A stretch of 64,000 nucleotides of DNA from Shinisaurus crocodilurus (GCA_021292165.1 CM037878.1:284651744-284715743), one strand, 5' to 3'. Counted from the stretch's first letter, positions 41,765-52,190 are shown. Made by a program: numbers and translations. Notes: generated by a model from the sequence alone, not told the origin.

Positions 41765-41880
41765 ACAGCAAGATTGTAGTTGAGCAGATGTGTTGGACTA
41801 AAACTGTCATCATTCCCCCCCCCCCATGGCAGTTGTAGTCCAACACATCTGGAGCGCCCCAGATTGGGGAAGGCTGTGAG
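41765..41880. mobile_element. hairpin MITE family B
   Basis: agatgtgttggactaaaact and gttgtagtccaacacatctg face each other across a poly-C run; the right end is ggggaaggctg. Same family as 62650-62803. Confidence 0.65.
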
Positions 41881-42757
41881 AGGGCAAAAAACAGTTGACT
41901 CTGCGGGCTTGTTAGTTTATTAGTCGCGGTGACTCTACGGGCATAACCCCCACCACGCTTCCCCTTCCCTTTGGTTGCTGCATGTGAGCAAACAATAAGA
42001 ATAAGGACCCATCGAGAGCACTGTCCCTCTGGGAAGCAAGCAAAGGGGCTTAGAAACGGCTGCATGTTATTGTTTCTCCAGCAACTGCTCTGTCAATAGC
42101 CTGGTGGAGCTTAGGCTGACCTTTTGTCCTCAGCCATCTATAAAGTGGTCTCTAAGCAACTTCTTTCTTTGCCTGGAGCCTCTGAGGTTATCCCTGCTTT
42201 GTGCGGAGGCTGTCACGGTGCAGTGTAGAAGGGAGGGCACTCCGCACTAATTCAGGCAACCTCTGGCCCTAACATTGTCTTACCTGAGAGAAATCCACCA
42301 AAGCCATACCCTAGAAAGGCTGTTTGTCAAAGAGTTCTTTCTTTCTTGCTTCAGCTACGGCCCACCTCTCTCCATAAAGGGGACTCCAGCCTTTACATAA
42401 ATATTCGGGCATGAAACAAGACAGTGTAAAATGGTTAAAAACACACACGCATACGGTCTTAAAATTCCGGACACCGAAACGGCACCAATATCCGGTTCAT
42501 AGCATTGTAAAGGCTCTCTGGAAAAGAAGTGTGTGTGTGTGTTGTTGCGGTTTAATAACCTTCTCAAAATTGCCCGACAGTTGAGCCCGCGGAGCTTTCT
42601 GCCCACAGAAGTTCCACATCTGAGGAGCCTCAGTGGGCCTCACTCTGTTTTCCCATCCTGATTCAGGCCTGCACAACTTTGGGCTGGTTTGGACAATACC
42701 TGGCCGCCCCAGCCTACTGGGTGAAGGGGATGTATAGGCCCATTTGCCAAACTCATA
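41881..42757. other. intron, nothing recognised
   Basis: Contains a short (GT)n at 42529-42542. The phrase cacatctgaggagcctcagt at about 42610 recurs at about 44238. Confidence 0.4.
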
Positions 42758-42945
42758 AGAACATAGGAAGCTGCCTTATGCTGAGTTAGACATTTGGTCC
42801 ATCTAGCTCAGTATTGTTTACAGAGACGGGCAGCGGCTCCCCAGGGTTTCAGACAGGAGTTTTTCCACCCCTGCTTGCAGATGCTGGGATTGAACCTGGG
42901 ACCTTCCACAAAGCAAAGCAGCTACTGAGTTATCGTCCTTCCCCC
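42758..42945 (-). mobile_element. tRNA-derived SINE, full length
   Basis: The + strand runs from cataagaacataggaagctg to the complement of the head, ending gagttatcgtccttcccc, with B-box complement gattgaacctgggacc. Confidence 0.85.
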
Positions 42946-43390
42946 ACGCTTCTCCTGCCCCCAAATGTCTGCATTATAGCATAGGTACAGAAAACCCTAT
43001 GCACTCAGGCTTCAGTCCCCCAGACAAGCTCCAGGTTCCTCTGGGAAATTGACTGCAGGATTGAATCCTATGTCAACAGGGAAATTTGAGAGGGACTAGC
43101 ACACAGACACCAAAATTACTTCCTCTTTAATAAAACGCTTGAGTAAAAATCCCAAATAATTCGTTGAATCCCACAGAATTCAGAACGCTTTTGGACAGGA
43201 CCAGTGCCAGGTTCGCAGGGGCATGGGGCAAGGTGCCCTTCGGGGGCCAGAGTGCTGGGGATAGGCACCAGCACTGAAAGTAGTAGCAGTGCAGCTCCCG
43301 GCCACCTGGTATTCCCCCATCCCAGCGCCAGAATATCTCCGTTGCTTCACAATGTCTCCGCACCCTCCACATTGAGGGCAAGGCCTAGAG
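42946..43390. other. intron, partial DNA-element text
   Basis: At 43195-43275 there is text resembling the 40706 element. Otherwise nothing recognised. Confidence 0.35.
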
Positions 43391-43509
43391 CAGTGTTCTC
43401 CAACCTTGGGTCCCCAGATGTTGCTGGATTACAGCTCCCAGCATGCAGCTGGGGCATGCAGGGAGTTGTAGGCCAAAAACATCTAGGGACCCACGGTTGG
43501 AGAGCACTG
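43391..43509. mobile_element. palindromic hAT MITE with perfect 8-bp target duplication
   Basis: CAGTGTTCTCC to GGAGAGCACTG, flanked by GCCTAGAG on both sides (43383-43390 and 43510-43517). It lies 192 bp upstream of the EGF2-3 exon and carries ttacagctcccagcatgcag and the inverse. Confidence 0.93.
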
Positions 43510-43701
43510 GCCTAGAGAGTCATTAAGGGCGATCAAGATGGCTGACATTTTTGAAAAGAGGGTGCTGATGTCAGCTGAGGGGGGCTGTATAAATGCTTTT
43601 AGCAGCAGCAGTAGTGATATGAATAAAATAAATGAGTTGTTGCAGAATTCCAGCCCCCTGCACGTGAAGATTTCATGCTTTTATCCTTCATTGCTTCTTA
43701 G

Positions 43702-43896
43702 CATCGTGTCCGGTGTTATGCAGCGGAAACGGCCAGTACATGAAAGGCCGGTGCTTGTGCCACAGTGGATGGAAAGGGGCCGAATGTGACGTTCCGACCA
43801 ACCAGTGCATTGACATCTCTTGCAATAGTCATGGCACCTGCATCATGGGAACCTGTATCTGCAATCCAGGTTACAAGGGGGAGAGCTGTGAAGAAG
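43702..43896 (+). CDS. TENM3: TENM3 coding exon, EGF-like repeats 2 and 3
   Basis: A 195-bp symmetric exon (phase 1 to 1) between ttgcttcttag and GAAG|GTACGT. The first repeat runs [18 protein letters not shown] to AECD and has five cysteines: the position of the third EGF cysteine is Tyr (codon 43737-43739). The second runs [18 protein letters not shown] to GESCEE and has all six. In the teneurin family EGF2 and EGF5 each lack one cysteine, and the unpaired partner forms the intermolecular disulfide of the covalent dimer; this sequence fits that. A 20-bp piece just upstream (about 43649-43668) recurs downstream at about 44223-44242. Confidence 0.95.
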
Positions 43897-44479
43897 GTAC
43901 GTGCAAGCGTCCTCTGGTTTGTCCTCTTCCCTTTGATTGCTATTGCCCGACTGCAGAGAGTTGAGGCTTCAGTACCACGTGTAACAGTTGGTACTAGAGC
44001 AGGCAGAACATTTTTTTTTTAAAAAAGCATTTTTTAAAATAGCTGCTGGTTTTCTATCACTTTTTGTACAATAAGGGGGCGAAAAACCATCCAGTGCCTC
44101 TGTTCTTACTAGAAGGTCTTCTCCGTTCACACATCTAAATGTATCCCCCCCCCTCAGTGCGCTATGCTAAGCAATTTACAGATGCCAACATTTATGAAGC
44201 GGGCTGGCAGCATGTATAAAAGAATTCCAGCCCCCTGCACATCTGAGGAGCCTCAGTCAGTGGGCCTCAGTCAAGAGGGGCTGCTTTTCCATAAGGAGGC
44301 TTTGCCATATCCGGGCCTTGAATTAAACGTCTCTTTGAGATCGAATATCTTTTCACAAAACCTGCCTTACATCACTTTCAGTTCTGTGTTAGGCCTGAAA
44401 TGGAAATGTCGTAGCATTTCTCCTTGATTTACATTAATTCCCATGTCTTTTAGCTGCTGTGTTTTTCACGTTCCCTTTA
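43897..44479. other. intron with local duplications
   Basis: 44222-44290 joins phrases found separately at 43648 (agaattccagccccctgcac) and 42610 (cacatctgaggagcctcagt). No other repeat named. Confidence 0.45.
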
Positions 44480-44930
44480 TGTGTTGCTTGCCGAGCTGAA
44501 TTCAGGGTGTTGGTTTTGACCTTTAAAACCCTATACGGCTCCAGTCCAGTTTATCTCAAGCAGCATTTCCAGCAACATCAAGTAGGCCGCTCAACAAGAT
44601 CTGCCACGGACGGCCTTCTCCTTGTCCCATCATCCAGAGCAGCCAGGCTGGTGGGGACTAGGAAGAGGGCCTTCTCTGTGGTGGCCCCCAAGTGATGGAA
44701 CTCTCTCCCCAGTTACCTCTGCCATGCCCCCTCCATGATGAGCTTCCACCGTGCTTTAAAAACATGGTTTTTCAGGCGGGAATATGGGGTGGGCTAGGAT
44801 TTTAAAGCTGTATGGTATTTTATATTTTGTTTTATTGTATTTTTTATATATATAGTACATCGACCAGAGTGGCCAGGTCACTGGCCAGATGGGCAATTCG
44901 GAAATATAATAAATAAAATAAATAAAAATA
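44480..44930 (+). mobile_element. L2 LINE 3' end
   Basis: CRAEFRVLVLTFKTLYGSSP continues to RKRAFSVVAPK (44480-44695), then the L2 3' region (cagagtggccaggtcactgg) and an aataaataaaata tail. Confidence 0.85.
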
Positions 44931-45180
44931 TGTGCAAGTAGGATGGAACCTTCTGTCGCCACTGTGGGTGGATATGATGGTGTTTTAATGCTGGCACTTC
45001 CTTATTGCAAAGGAATGCGTAAGACAGCTCTTGGGGCAATGGTGGCAGATGGCTGAGCTTGTGTCAGCAAATCAGTCAGCTACGGGCAAGGGTGACACAT
45101 TATAAAAACGCAAGACTGCCACTGAAAATGGGAGCCCCGTGACAAGGACTCCTCTCCTCATCATGTCTACTACATTATTA

Positions 45181-45275
45181 TACCCTGAAGTCATTGCAAT
45201 GTGTGTGTTCCCTGCCCCAAGAGAGGCACCCAATAATATAGTAGGAAACACACATATTGTAATGACTTCAGGGTA
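45181..45275. repeat. palindromic element ('taccctgaagtcatt')
   Basis: Left arm taccctgaagtcattgcaat and right arm attgtaatgacttcagggta face each other, about 95 bp in all. A hAT element has landed in its right end. Confidence 0.8.
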
Positions 45276-45664
45276 GGGGTGGGTGATCCTCCGGGACCCG
45301 ACCTGCTCCAGCTCGATGGATGCCACTGCTGCGCCCACCGAGCCGGGCTGAAAGTGGGCCTGTACCACTCGTCAGACTTCCGGGTTTCCGGCAGGCCAAT
45401 GTTTACATAGTAAATGCTTTAAGATACGTCAAAAGCGGCCGCAATTTGCGCAATTGATGCAAATTGTGGCTGCTTTAAGTGTATCTTAAGGCATTTTCTA
45501 CATAAACAGCAGCCTGCCGGGAACCTGGAAGTCACTTCCCCGGCTCGACTTGGGAGAACGCAAGTCGAGCCAGGGAAGAGGTAAGCGAGATGGAGTTCGG
45601 GGGGGTCAAGCCCAGCCAGTCCGGCAGATTTCCACCCCCCGAACAAAATCCTCGCACATCCCTA
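45274..45664. mobile_element. hAT element (TAGGGATG family) with perfect 8-bp target duplication
   Basis: TAGGGGTGGGTGA to TCGCACATCCCTA, 391 bp, flanked by CTTCAGGG on both sides (45266-45273 and 45665-45672). The interior has a palindrome (tttaagatacgtcaaaagcg to gcattttctacataaacagc) and GC-rich blocks like the 1954 copy. Confidence 0.92.
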
Positions 45665-45672
45665 CTTCAGGG

Positions 45673-46831
45673 TATGCACACCATAGACAATAGGAGATGG
45701 TTACGTTGTACTAGGTGTTGTGGAGGTGAGGGGGACAAAATGGCAGCTTGATAGCAGCAGCTCCGTGTTCCTCATAACATGCAGTTCCACCTTGTCTCTA
45801 TGGCGTGTTGGCTTTTTCAGACCCAGATCATGAGTGCATTTATTTTGAAGTCCTTTTTCCCACTCATCGGTACCGTGAAGCATACGCCTGCATATGCTGG
45901 TTTCCCACGTGATTTGTAGCTCAAAATATTAGGGGGTTGGGTTTTTTTGCATAAACCCTTAACTTTAATCCTTATACGGTCCCAAATTAGCATTCTGCTT
46001 CAAGATAAATTTTTAGCATGAAAGTTAGTCGATAATTAAAATAACCTTTCTGAGATGCCCCTTATGGTCATTCGGACAAATATTTTTCAGTACCCCTAGC
46101 CCCCTCCCCTCCCCATGTCCTCTACTGTCACAGCTTTCTTTTTCTTTTTAAATTATTTTTAAATGTGGACACCCAGATGCCAATTTTTTGCCAGAAGCAA
46201 CCTCATCTGATTGTTTCGTAGGAACACAGGAACCTGCTTTATTCCAAGTCAGACAGTGAGCCTGTTCGGATGTAATGGCGGCATCTGGCGGCAAATCATG
46301 GGTTCATAAACCCACTTATTGCGGGGATGCTCACCGTGCCCGAGCAAAGCACACAAGCTGCTTCCCGTTTGCTTTAACAACCCTTGAATGTGCCACTCGA
46401 GGGTTGTTGTTTCCATGGCATCCAAACAGGCACTTGGGGTTATTCGTGGGCTAAACAACCCCCGGTTCACCCAAGGTCTCAGACAGAGAAGCGCCTTTCC
46501 CATCGCCTGCTACCTGATTCTTTTATTTCTTTATTTCTTTATTTAATATTTATTTGATATGGCACATGTGCAAAAGCTTGTACACACAGAATGAGATCTC
46601 GAATTAAAGCAGAACTCTCATTCGAGATTGCATGAATGAATTTGTTACTTTCCAAGGAAATCAGGAACTCATTTTGCCCATCACTAATATGATATGATTT
46701 TTACTTACTGTTTGAATTTTTTTTCACTGTATGAAACCTTGGAAAGGCTGACAGATTACTGAAATAATAAAATAAATATATGAAATAAATAAACAATACC
46801 AGGTGAGACTATTTCTCCATCTAACCCAATA
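45673..46831. other. intron with possible 'aacaaccc' DNA element
   Basis: 46245-46470 contains gagggttgttgtttccatgg, ctaaacaacccccggttcac and related phrases, like the 11886 element but diverged. The rest is unassigned. Confidence 0.35.
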
Positions 46832-47082
46832 CAGTAATACCTTGGCTTGCAAGTAACTTGGTTTGAGAGTGTTTTGCAAGACAAGCAAATTTTCAAATAT
46901 TTATTTAATTTTTCTTTACTTGATATACAAGCAGCGTCTTGCAATACAAGTACTGTAGTACGGCTTAAATTAAAAATCTCTGTACAAATTTTTTTGGGGG
47001 GGATTTTGTTTTGATATAAGAGTGTTCTGGATTACAAGCACGTTTCCGGAACGAATTATGCTCTCAATCCAAGGCATGACTG
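46832..47082 (-). mobile_element. TA-flanked MITE, copy 2 (inverted)
   Basis: 251 bp from CAGTAATACCTTGGCTTG to CCAAGGCATGACTG, flanked by TA (46830-46831 and 47083-47084). It is the inverse of 39520-39765 over its length. Confidence 0.9.
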
Positions 47083-47095
47083 TATTTAATATATT

Positions 47096-47172
47096 TTAAT
47101 TGGAGATGCCAAAGATTGAACCAGGGACCTTCGGATGCAAGCCAGGTGCTCCACCGCTGAGCTACGGCCCCT
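47096..47172 (-). mobile_element. tRNA-derived SINE head
   Basis: The complement of a tRNA head: gattgaaccagggaccttcg (B-box) and ccgctgagctacggcccc (A-box). Confidence 0.75.
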
Positions 47173-47404
47173 TACCATGAAAGTGAGAGAGCTCTTAGTT
47201 GACTGGCAAGGTATACATTTCCGAATATTTAAATTGTCCAAAAGATTAACTCATTGCTACGCTGAACAGCCATAAACAGATTTTCTTTTTCTTTAGGAAA
47301 AATAAGTGTTTAAATAAAAGGCCTCCAAATGAAACTTCTTCTAAGGCATTTTTTTTCTAAAGAGACGCACAATTGTTCATGTAAAATGTCCTTCATTTTG
47401 TCTG

Positions 47405-47570
47405 TCCGGTTTCTATCCCACGCTTCCTCCAATAAGCTCAGGGCTCCCCTCCCCTTTATCCTCCCAACAACCTTGCGAGGTAGGCAGAGAAATAGTGACT
47501 GACCTAAGGCTGAGTGGGGATTTGAACTCAGGTCTCCCCAGTTCTACCACTGAGCTATGGTCCCTCCCCC
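47405..47570 (-). mobile_element. CORE/MIR-like SINE, diverged
   Basis: tatcccacgcttcctccaat, then caacaaccttgcgaggtagg and accactgagctatggtccct (head complement). Confidence 0.6.
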
Positions 47571-47716
47571 CACACAACTCTTGGTTACCTTGTGATCTCA
47601 CAGAAACACCTGAAGCTTGCCCTTTTTTTATCTTCTTCAGAGTTATTGATACCCCAGTTAGTTTGGCCCCAATTGAACACATCGTTAAGCTTAATCAATG
47701 GATTTAAGTGTGCTTA

Positions 47717-47850
47717 TAGATTTCATAGTTCATAGAGTTGGAAGGAGCCTGCAAGGCTATCGAGTCCAACCCCCTGCTCAATGCAGGAAACTAGAGGAGG
47801 GGGTCTCCCATCCAAGTAATAACCAGGCTTGACCCTGCTTAGCTTTCCAC
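47717..47850 (-). mobile_element. 5S rRNA-derived SINE (copy 8), head-truncated
   Basis: The tail complement ttcatagttcatagagttgg, then the 5S part complement cctgcttagctttccac, where it stops. Confidence 0.88.
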
Positions 47851-47924
47851 TGTTTTCAATATGTATTATTTTATTTTTTTTAAAGTACACTACACCAGAC
47901 ACAATATACACTGCAAACTAGGGA

Positions 47925-48335
47925 GGTTTGGGAAATTTGTTTCAGTTTGGTTTGACTAGGATTTACCCAGTTTGCACCTTCTGGACCAAACACGGACTCA
48001 GATGCAATCTGTGGTCAAAGTTCATTTCCGAGCTTGCAGTGTGATTTGCATTGCAGAAAGGTGTTCGACAGCACGCATACATTTGAAAAATGCACATGAA
48101 ATATGTGTACGTTGAAAAATCCACAAAAATACACTTTAACCAATGGGAGAAGAACCTGTACATTTCAAAGATGAACACAATTGATACGAACATTTGGAAA
48201 AATATTCACCAAAATATGCATGTATTTTCACGCAAAGAGAAAAACACAAAGCTCACTCGAGTAGGAACAAGCTTCAAGATGGAATTCAGAGAACTTTGGT
48301 GAGCTCGAGTTTTGCTGATTCTCACATCCGTACAG
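47925..48335. mobile_element. DNA element family C
   Basis: gtttgggaaatttgtttcag at one end and gaattcagagaactttggtg, then agctcgag, near the other, with gaaaaatgcacatgaaatat inside. Confidence 0.5.
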
Positions 48336-48706
48336 TGAGCAGCCCAACCACTTTACTGAACAAAAAGGAATTTAAAACTCATAGCAACCGAAGCAAATTC
48401 GGTATAAATAAGCAATCTATTCCACATCCATTTCCCCTTCTCGCTAGTGCTACAAAACCTTAATTGCAATATAGAAGCCTTTAATGCGGGCTGAAATTGC
48501 TTTCAATCCATCGACCATGTTTCATACTTCCAACATCTACAAATAAGATTTGTAGACGGTTAAGAGATAATATGCTCTTTTCTATATATGGCGGTGCGCA
48601 CGGTTGCTTGGTACAAAACAGGAAGCTATCATGGTAAAAGAATGTTGTTCTTTTATTGTTAAGGATTTTTTTTTCCGCCCTCCCCCCTACATTCACACAA
48701 AGACAC
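48336..48706. other. intron, nothing recognised
   Basis: No gene or named repeat. Confidence 0.35.
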
Positions 48707-48710
48707 TTAA

Positions 48711-49117
48711 GGTGCAATCCTATGCAAGTTTAGACAGGGGGGAAAAGGCCTACAGCTCCCAGCATGCCCCAGACAGCATGGCTAATGGCAAGGGATTCTG
48801 GGAGCTATAGTCCAGCAACATCTGGGGACCCAAGGTTGGAGAGCCCTTCTCTAGATGTTTTACCTCTCCTCACGAGGAGGAGAGCCTCGCTCCTCCCTTC
48901 CCTGCCCCCAGGAATTCCCCCCCCCATGGAGGAACCGAACACAGTCTTTCGTGTTCAGTTCCCTACCGGCATGGAAAGAACCGCGCCAGCTACACGGGGG
49001 GGGGGGGGTGTTCCGCAGTGCTACAACCTCGGAAGGGATTTCCAAGGTCACAGCGCCTTCCACACCCAATCCTGTGTCCCCTCCTAGACAAGGTCGAAAG
49101 GACATAGGATTGCGCCC
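48711..49117. mobile_element. piggyBac-like element (family D) with TTAA flanks
   Basis: GGTGCAATCCTATGC to CATAGGATTGCGCCC, 407 bp, flanked by TTAA on both sides (48707-48710 and 49118-49121). The interior includes hairpin family A text (48752-48850, gctcccagcatgccccagac to accaaggttggagagccc) and a poly-G run near 49001. Confidence 0.8.
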
Positions 49118-49143
49118 TTAATGACTTTCAGTCACGTAGCCAA

Positions 49144-49330
49144 GACATGGCTTTTTAGGCAGGCTTTTCTTAATTAATAGGTTATTTGCTATATTTAGGT
49201 AATTACGATACTGATTTTGTTCATCTTGATTGTGCTTCTGTTGTGATTTTCTTGCAGTTTTATGTCGATGTCTTTTGGTCAGCTACTTTGAGAGACTCTT
49301 GAGGCTATAAAATAGGATAGTGATCCTTAA
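49144..49330 (+). mobile_element. L2 LINE 3' end
   Basis: gacatggctttttaggcagg, then gtcagctactttgagagact and ggctataaaataggatag: the usual L2 3' text. Confidence 0.55.
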
Positions 49331-49725
49331 ATATATAGAAACCCAAAATTCTTTAATTGGACGACAGCCTAAATGAAAAGAGTAGGCAAGAAATAAAGCA
49401 GGCATTTTCCTTGGAACTGTTGAGAGGTTTAGAGCTTTCCCCCACTGCTATTCTATATTTGTTTCTTACATGCCAGACAATAATTTATATTCTGCCGAGA
49501 GGAAAGGAACAGAAAAATCCTGTGAAATATGTTATATAGGAAACCTGTCGGATTCTTTCCCCTCTTCTAAATCCCTCTAATATCATGTGGATTTCCACTA
49601 TTTTACAAATATTATTTTTTTCCCTGAAAGGCGGAGCCACCTGGTATGGATTGCTTTGTTTTGCAACCCCAGTGCTTTTCCCACCAAGTTTATAGTATGC
49701 TTTCTCTGATTAGTGCCCACCCCCA
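49331..49725. other. intron, nothing recognised
   Basis: No gene or named repeat. Confidence 0.35.
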
Positions 49726-49729
49726 CCCC

Positions 49730-49912
49730 TGGGTGGCTCAGTGGTGGAGCCCCTGCTTTGCCTGCAGAAGGTCCCAGGTTCAATCCCCGGCATCTCCAGG
49801 TAAGGCTGGAAAAACTCCTACCTGAAACCCTGGAGAGCCATTGCTGCCATTCTAGACATTACTGGGCTTGATGGACGAAGGGACTCGGCATAAGACAGCT
49901 TCCTATATTCCC
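49730..49912 (+). mobile_element. tRNA-derived SINE, full length
   Basis: A-box tggctcagtggtggagccc, B-box aggttcaatccccggc, body gaaaccctggagagccattg, and 3' end aagacagcttcctatattcc. Confidence 0.85.
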
Positions 49913-50039
49913 CTTTTTGGCTATGGTAAGCGATGCCTATACAGCGTCAGCTAATGATGTAGCCAGTTTTGAATGGTTGGCGTTCCTCTATTAGTCTGCA
50001 TTTTTAAAAGTCATGATCTAGCCAGAACTCTCCTGTTCG

Positions 50040-50225
50040 ACTCTTTCTAAACGAATGGGAGTCGCACAAGCATTGCCTGTGCGCTCTTGTCTTGTCCCTC
50101 TCACATTCATTTCAATGGGGCTTGCGCAGGAGAACTTCCCTCTGGATTGTGCGTGGCGTTCCCATTCATTTCAGTGGAGTTGTTGGCACAGGAGCTTTTC
50201 CCAGCGGGTTGTGCCCCCAAATCGT
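50040..50225 (+). repeat. short tandem duplication, period about 60 bp
   Basis: Three versions of 'cattcatttcaatggggcttgcgcagg': tctaaacgaatgggagtcgc, cattcatttcaatggggctt and cattcatttcagtggagttg. Confidence 0.55.
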
Positions 50226-50403
50226 TGCAGGAACCATACTGTAGAAGGAAGCTGAAAACTGGGTTTTGAATGGTGCCATGCACTTGCCTACAGATGAGCA
50301 ATTACATTTGCTGAGCTGAACGTCCTGAAAAAATGTACAATTCTCTTCTTCTTGTTGCAAGAAAAGAAGAAAGAGAGTGGGGAAAGGAAAGAAGAGGAGA
50401 AAA

Positions 50404-50434
<31 letters not shown>

Positions 50435-51190
50435 TTAAAGCATTTACAACAAAGAAAGCAGAGAAACTCTCTAATCCTATCCCAGGCCCCTTGCCACAGT
50501 GCCAAGGGTCTAAAGCGATACGGCCAGCGAGGGCAAGATTAAAGTAGCCATTGTGAAAGGGCTCGTTTCAACATGAAAAATGGCCCTGGGATTATGATGA
50601 ATGGGGTGTCCTGACACACACGCATTCCCCTCCTATCATCCTGTGTTAACGCTGAGGTTGCAGAGCGCACTGCCTTCTGTGATGGAGACCCCCATACAGC
50701 TTACCTTCTCTCCCCCCCCCGTAGGCTTTCAGAGGGGATGATTAATTGCCTCGCTGTAGCCCCTTGTCAGTTAGCCGGCAATCTTTGTTCTCCACAGCTG
50801 AACCATCTGCTGAGGATGTAAGGTGCAGGCAGCTTGCTCCCAGCTTTCCATTTCATGGCGGCTCCTTCCGAGTAAGAAAAGGGGGCAGGCCTGCCAGGGC
50901 CTGTGTTCCAAAATTGGGGCCCTCCCTCCTAACACTTTAGTAGCACCAGAGATCTATAAACTCGGCTTTTCTCGCCTCTCGGAGGATCCTGAGAGAGTGC
51001 TCTAGTTAAGAGTTTATGCAACGGTAATATACTCTCGTGCTGTCAGGCGAATGCTGAGCAACCATCTTAAAACCTGGTAAAATGCACATAACGTGGGCTT
51101 GACTGATCTAAAGAAAGCCCATTAAGAACACGGTAGTTTCCATATCGGGTCAGACAGGTCCATCTTATAACAGAGGCTTACAAGGAGAGC
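50226..51190. other. intron with (CA)n
   Basis: (CA)n at about 50406-50434. The rest holds no named repeat or gene. Confidence 0.45.
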
Positions 51191-51194
51191 TTAA

Positions 51195-51303
51195 GGGCAC
51201 AATCCTACGCACGTTTAGACAGAAAAAAAGTCCTACAACTCCCAGCATGCCCCAGCCAGTCCTACAACTCCCAGCATGCCCCAGCGTGCATAGGATTGTG
51301 TCC
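51195..51303. mobile_element. piggyBac-like MITE (family D), rearranged
   Basis: Left TTAA (51191-51194) and GGGCACAATCCTACGC; the right end is ATAGGATTGTG with no clear TTAA. The block cctacaactcccagcatgcc occurs twice in the same direction, so the right arm is replaced by a duplicate of the left. Confidence 0.7.
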
Positions 51304-51317
51304 TTGCTCTATTATTC

Positions 51318-51348
<31 letters not shown>
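51318..51348 (+). repeat. (TCTG)n microsatellite
   Basis: Seven TCTG units. Confidence 0.9.
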
Positions 51349-51586
51349 ACCATTGATGCGCATTGCCCTTTACAATGTACAAGAGGACAGGTCCCTGTCC
51401 CGAGGGTCTTACAATCTATAATTCAACACAGGAGAGAGAACAGGGTAAGTGGAGTAGGGAGGTGTGAGGACTCTGATGGTGGGGGTGAAAATCCAATGGA
51501 TTTTCACAATTCGGCCACCTGGATTCTGGGTCATTAGCCCTGTGCTGGTGCCAACTCACTATTGTGCTAGTTGAGCCAACTCGCAG

Positions 51587-51873
51587 ACTTCCATCTCTAA
51601 GACGAGCTGCAGGTTGTGCATTTAAAAAAAAAAAAAAACCACTAAAGAAATTTGCGCAAATCATGCTATTTGCGCTATTTGCACAAATTGGAAGCAGTTC
51701 TAGTGTGATTTACACAAATTGCGCTAGATTACGTAGTTTCCATTTCCAGTTTGCACAAATAGCATAAATTCGTGCAAATTGCATAAATTTATACAAATAG
51801 CATGATTTGCGCAAATTTCCTTAGCATTTAAAAATATGCACAAACCGTGGCCTGTCTTAGAGATGGAAGTCCA
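51587..51873. repeat. inverted repeat of about 287 bp
   Basis: gacttccatctctaagacga and aaatttgcgcaaatcatgct on the left; gcatgatttgcgcaaatttc and cttagagatggaagtc on the right in inverse. Multiple short gcaaat palindromes lie inside. Possibly related to the TAGGGATG family. Confidence 0.75.
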
Positions 51874-52190
51874 CGGAAAAATACCCAACTTGGCCCACTT
51901 CTGATCATTGGATCAGAAGCTGGCAGGAAGTTCGTCGAGCTCAGACGAGCCGGACTTCCCAGCAACGGCACATTCCTAAAGTGGGGGGAAGAACAGTCAG
52001 CATTTCATTTACAGCTCCTGCTGAGATTTCCCTGTAAATGTTTTCATGTAAATGTACCTTTAGACAGTCCGACAAGCTATATAGGATGCAGGGCCCAGGT
52101 GTTAATAATAATGAAGTTGATAGAGTCATGAATATGAAACCAGGCTTATTTTTGCTTATATACATATATTATTTTCCCCTTCCCTTGCAG
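51874..52190. other. intron upstream of the EGF4-5 exon
   Basis: Text to 51985 may be the outer part of the preceding inverted element. The last 60 bp are the pyrimidine tract and acceptor. Confidence 0.35.

Noticed and set aside
49730..49810. tRNA gene
   Set aside because: The A-box and B-box are those of a SINE head; no complete cloverleaf and a SINE body follows.
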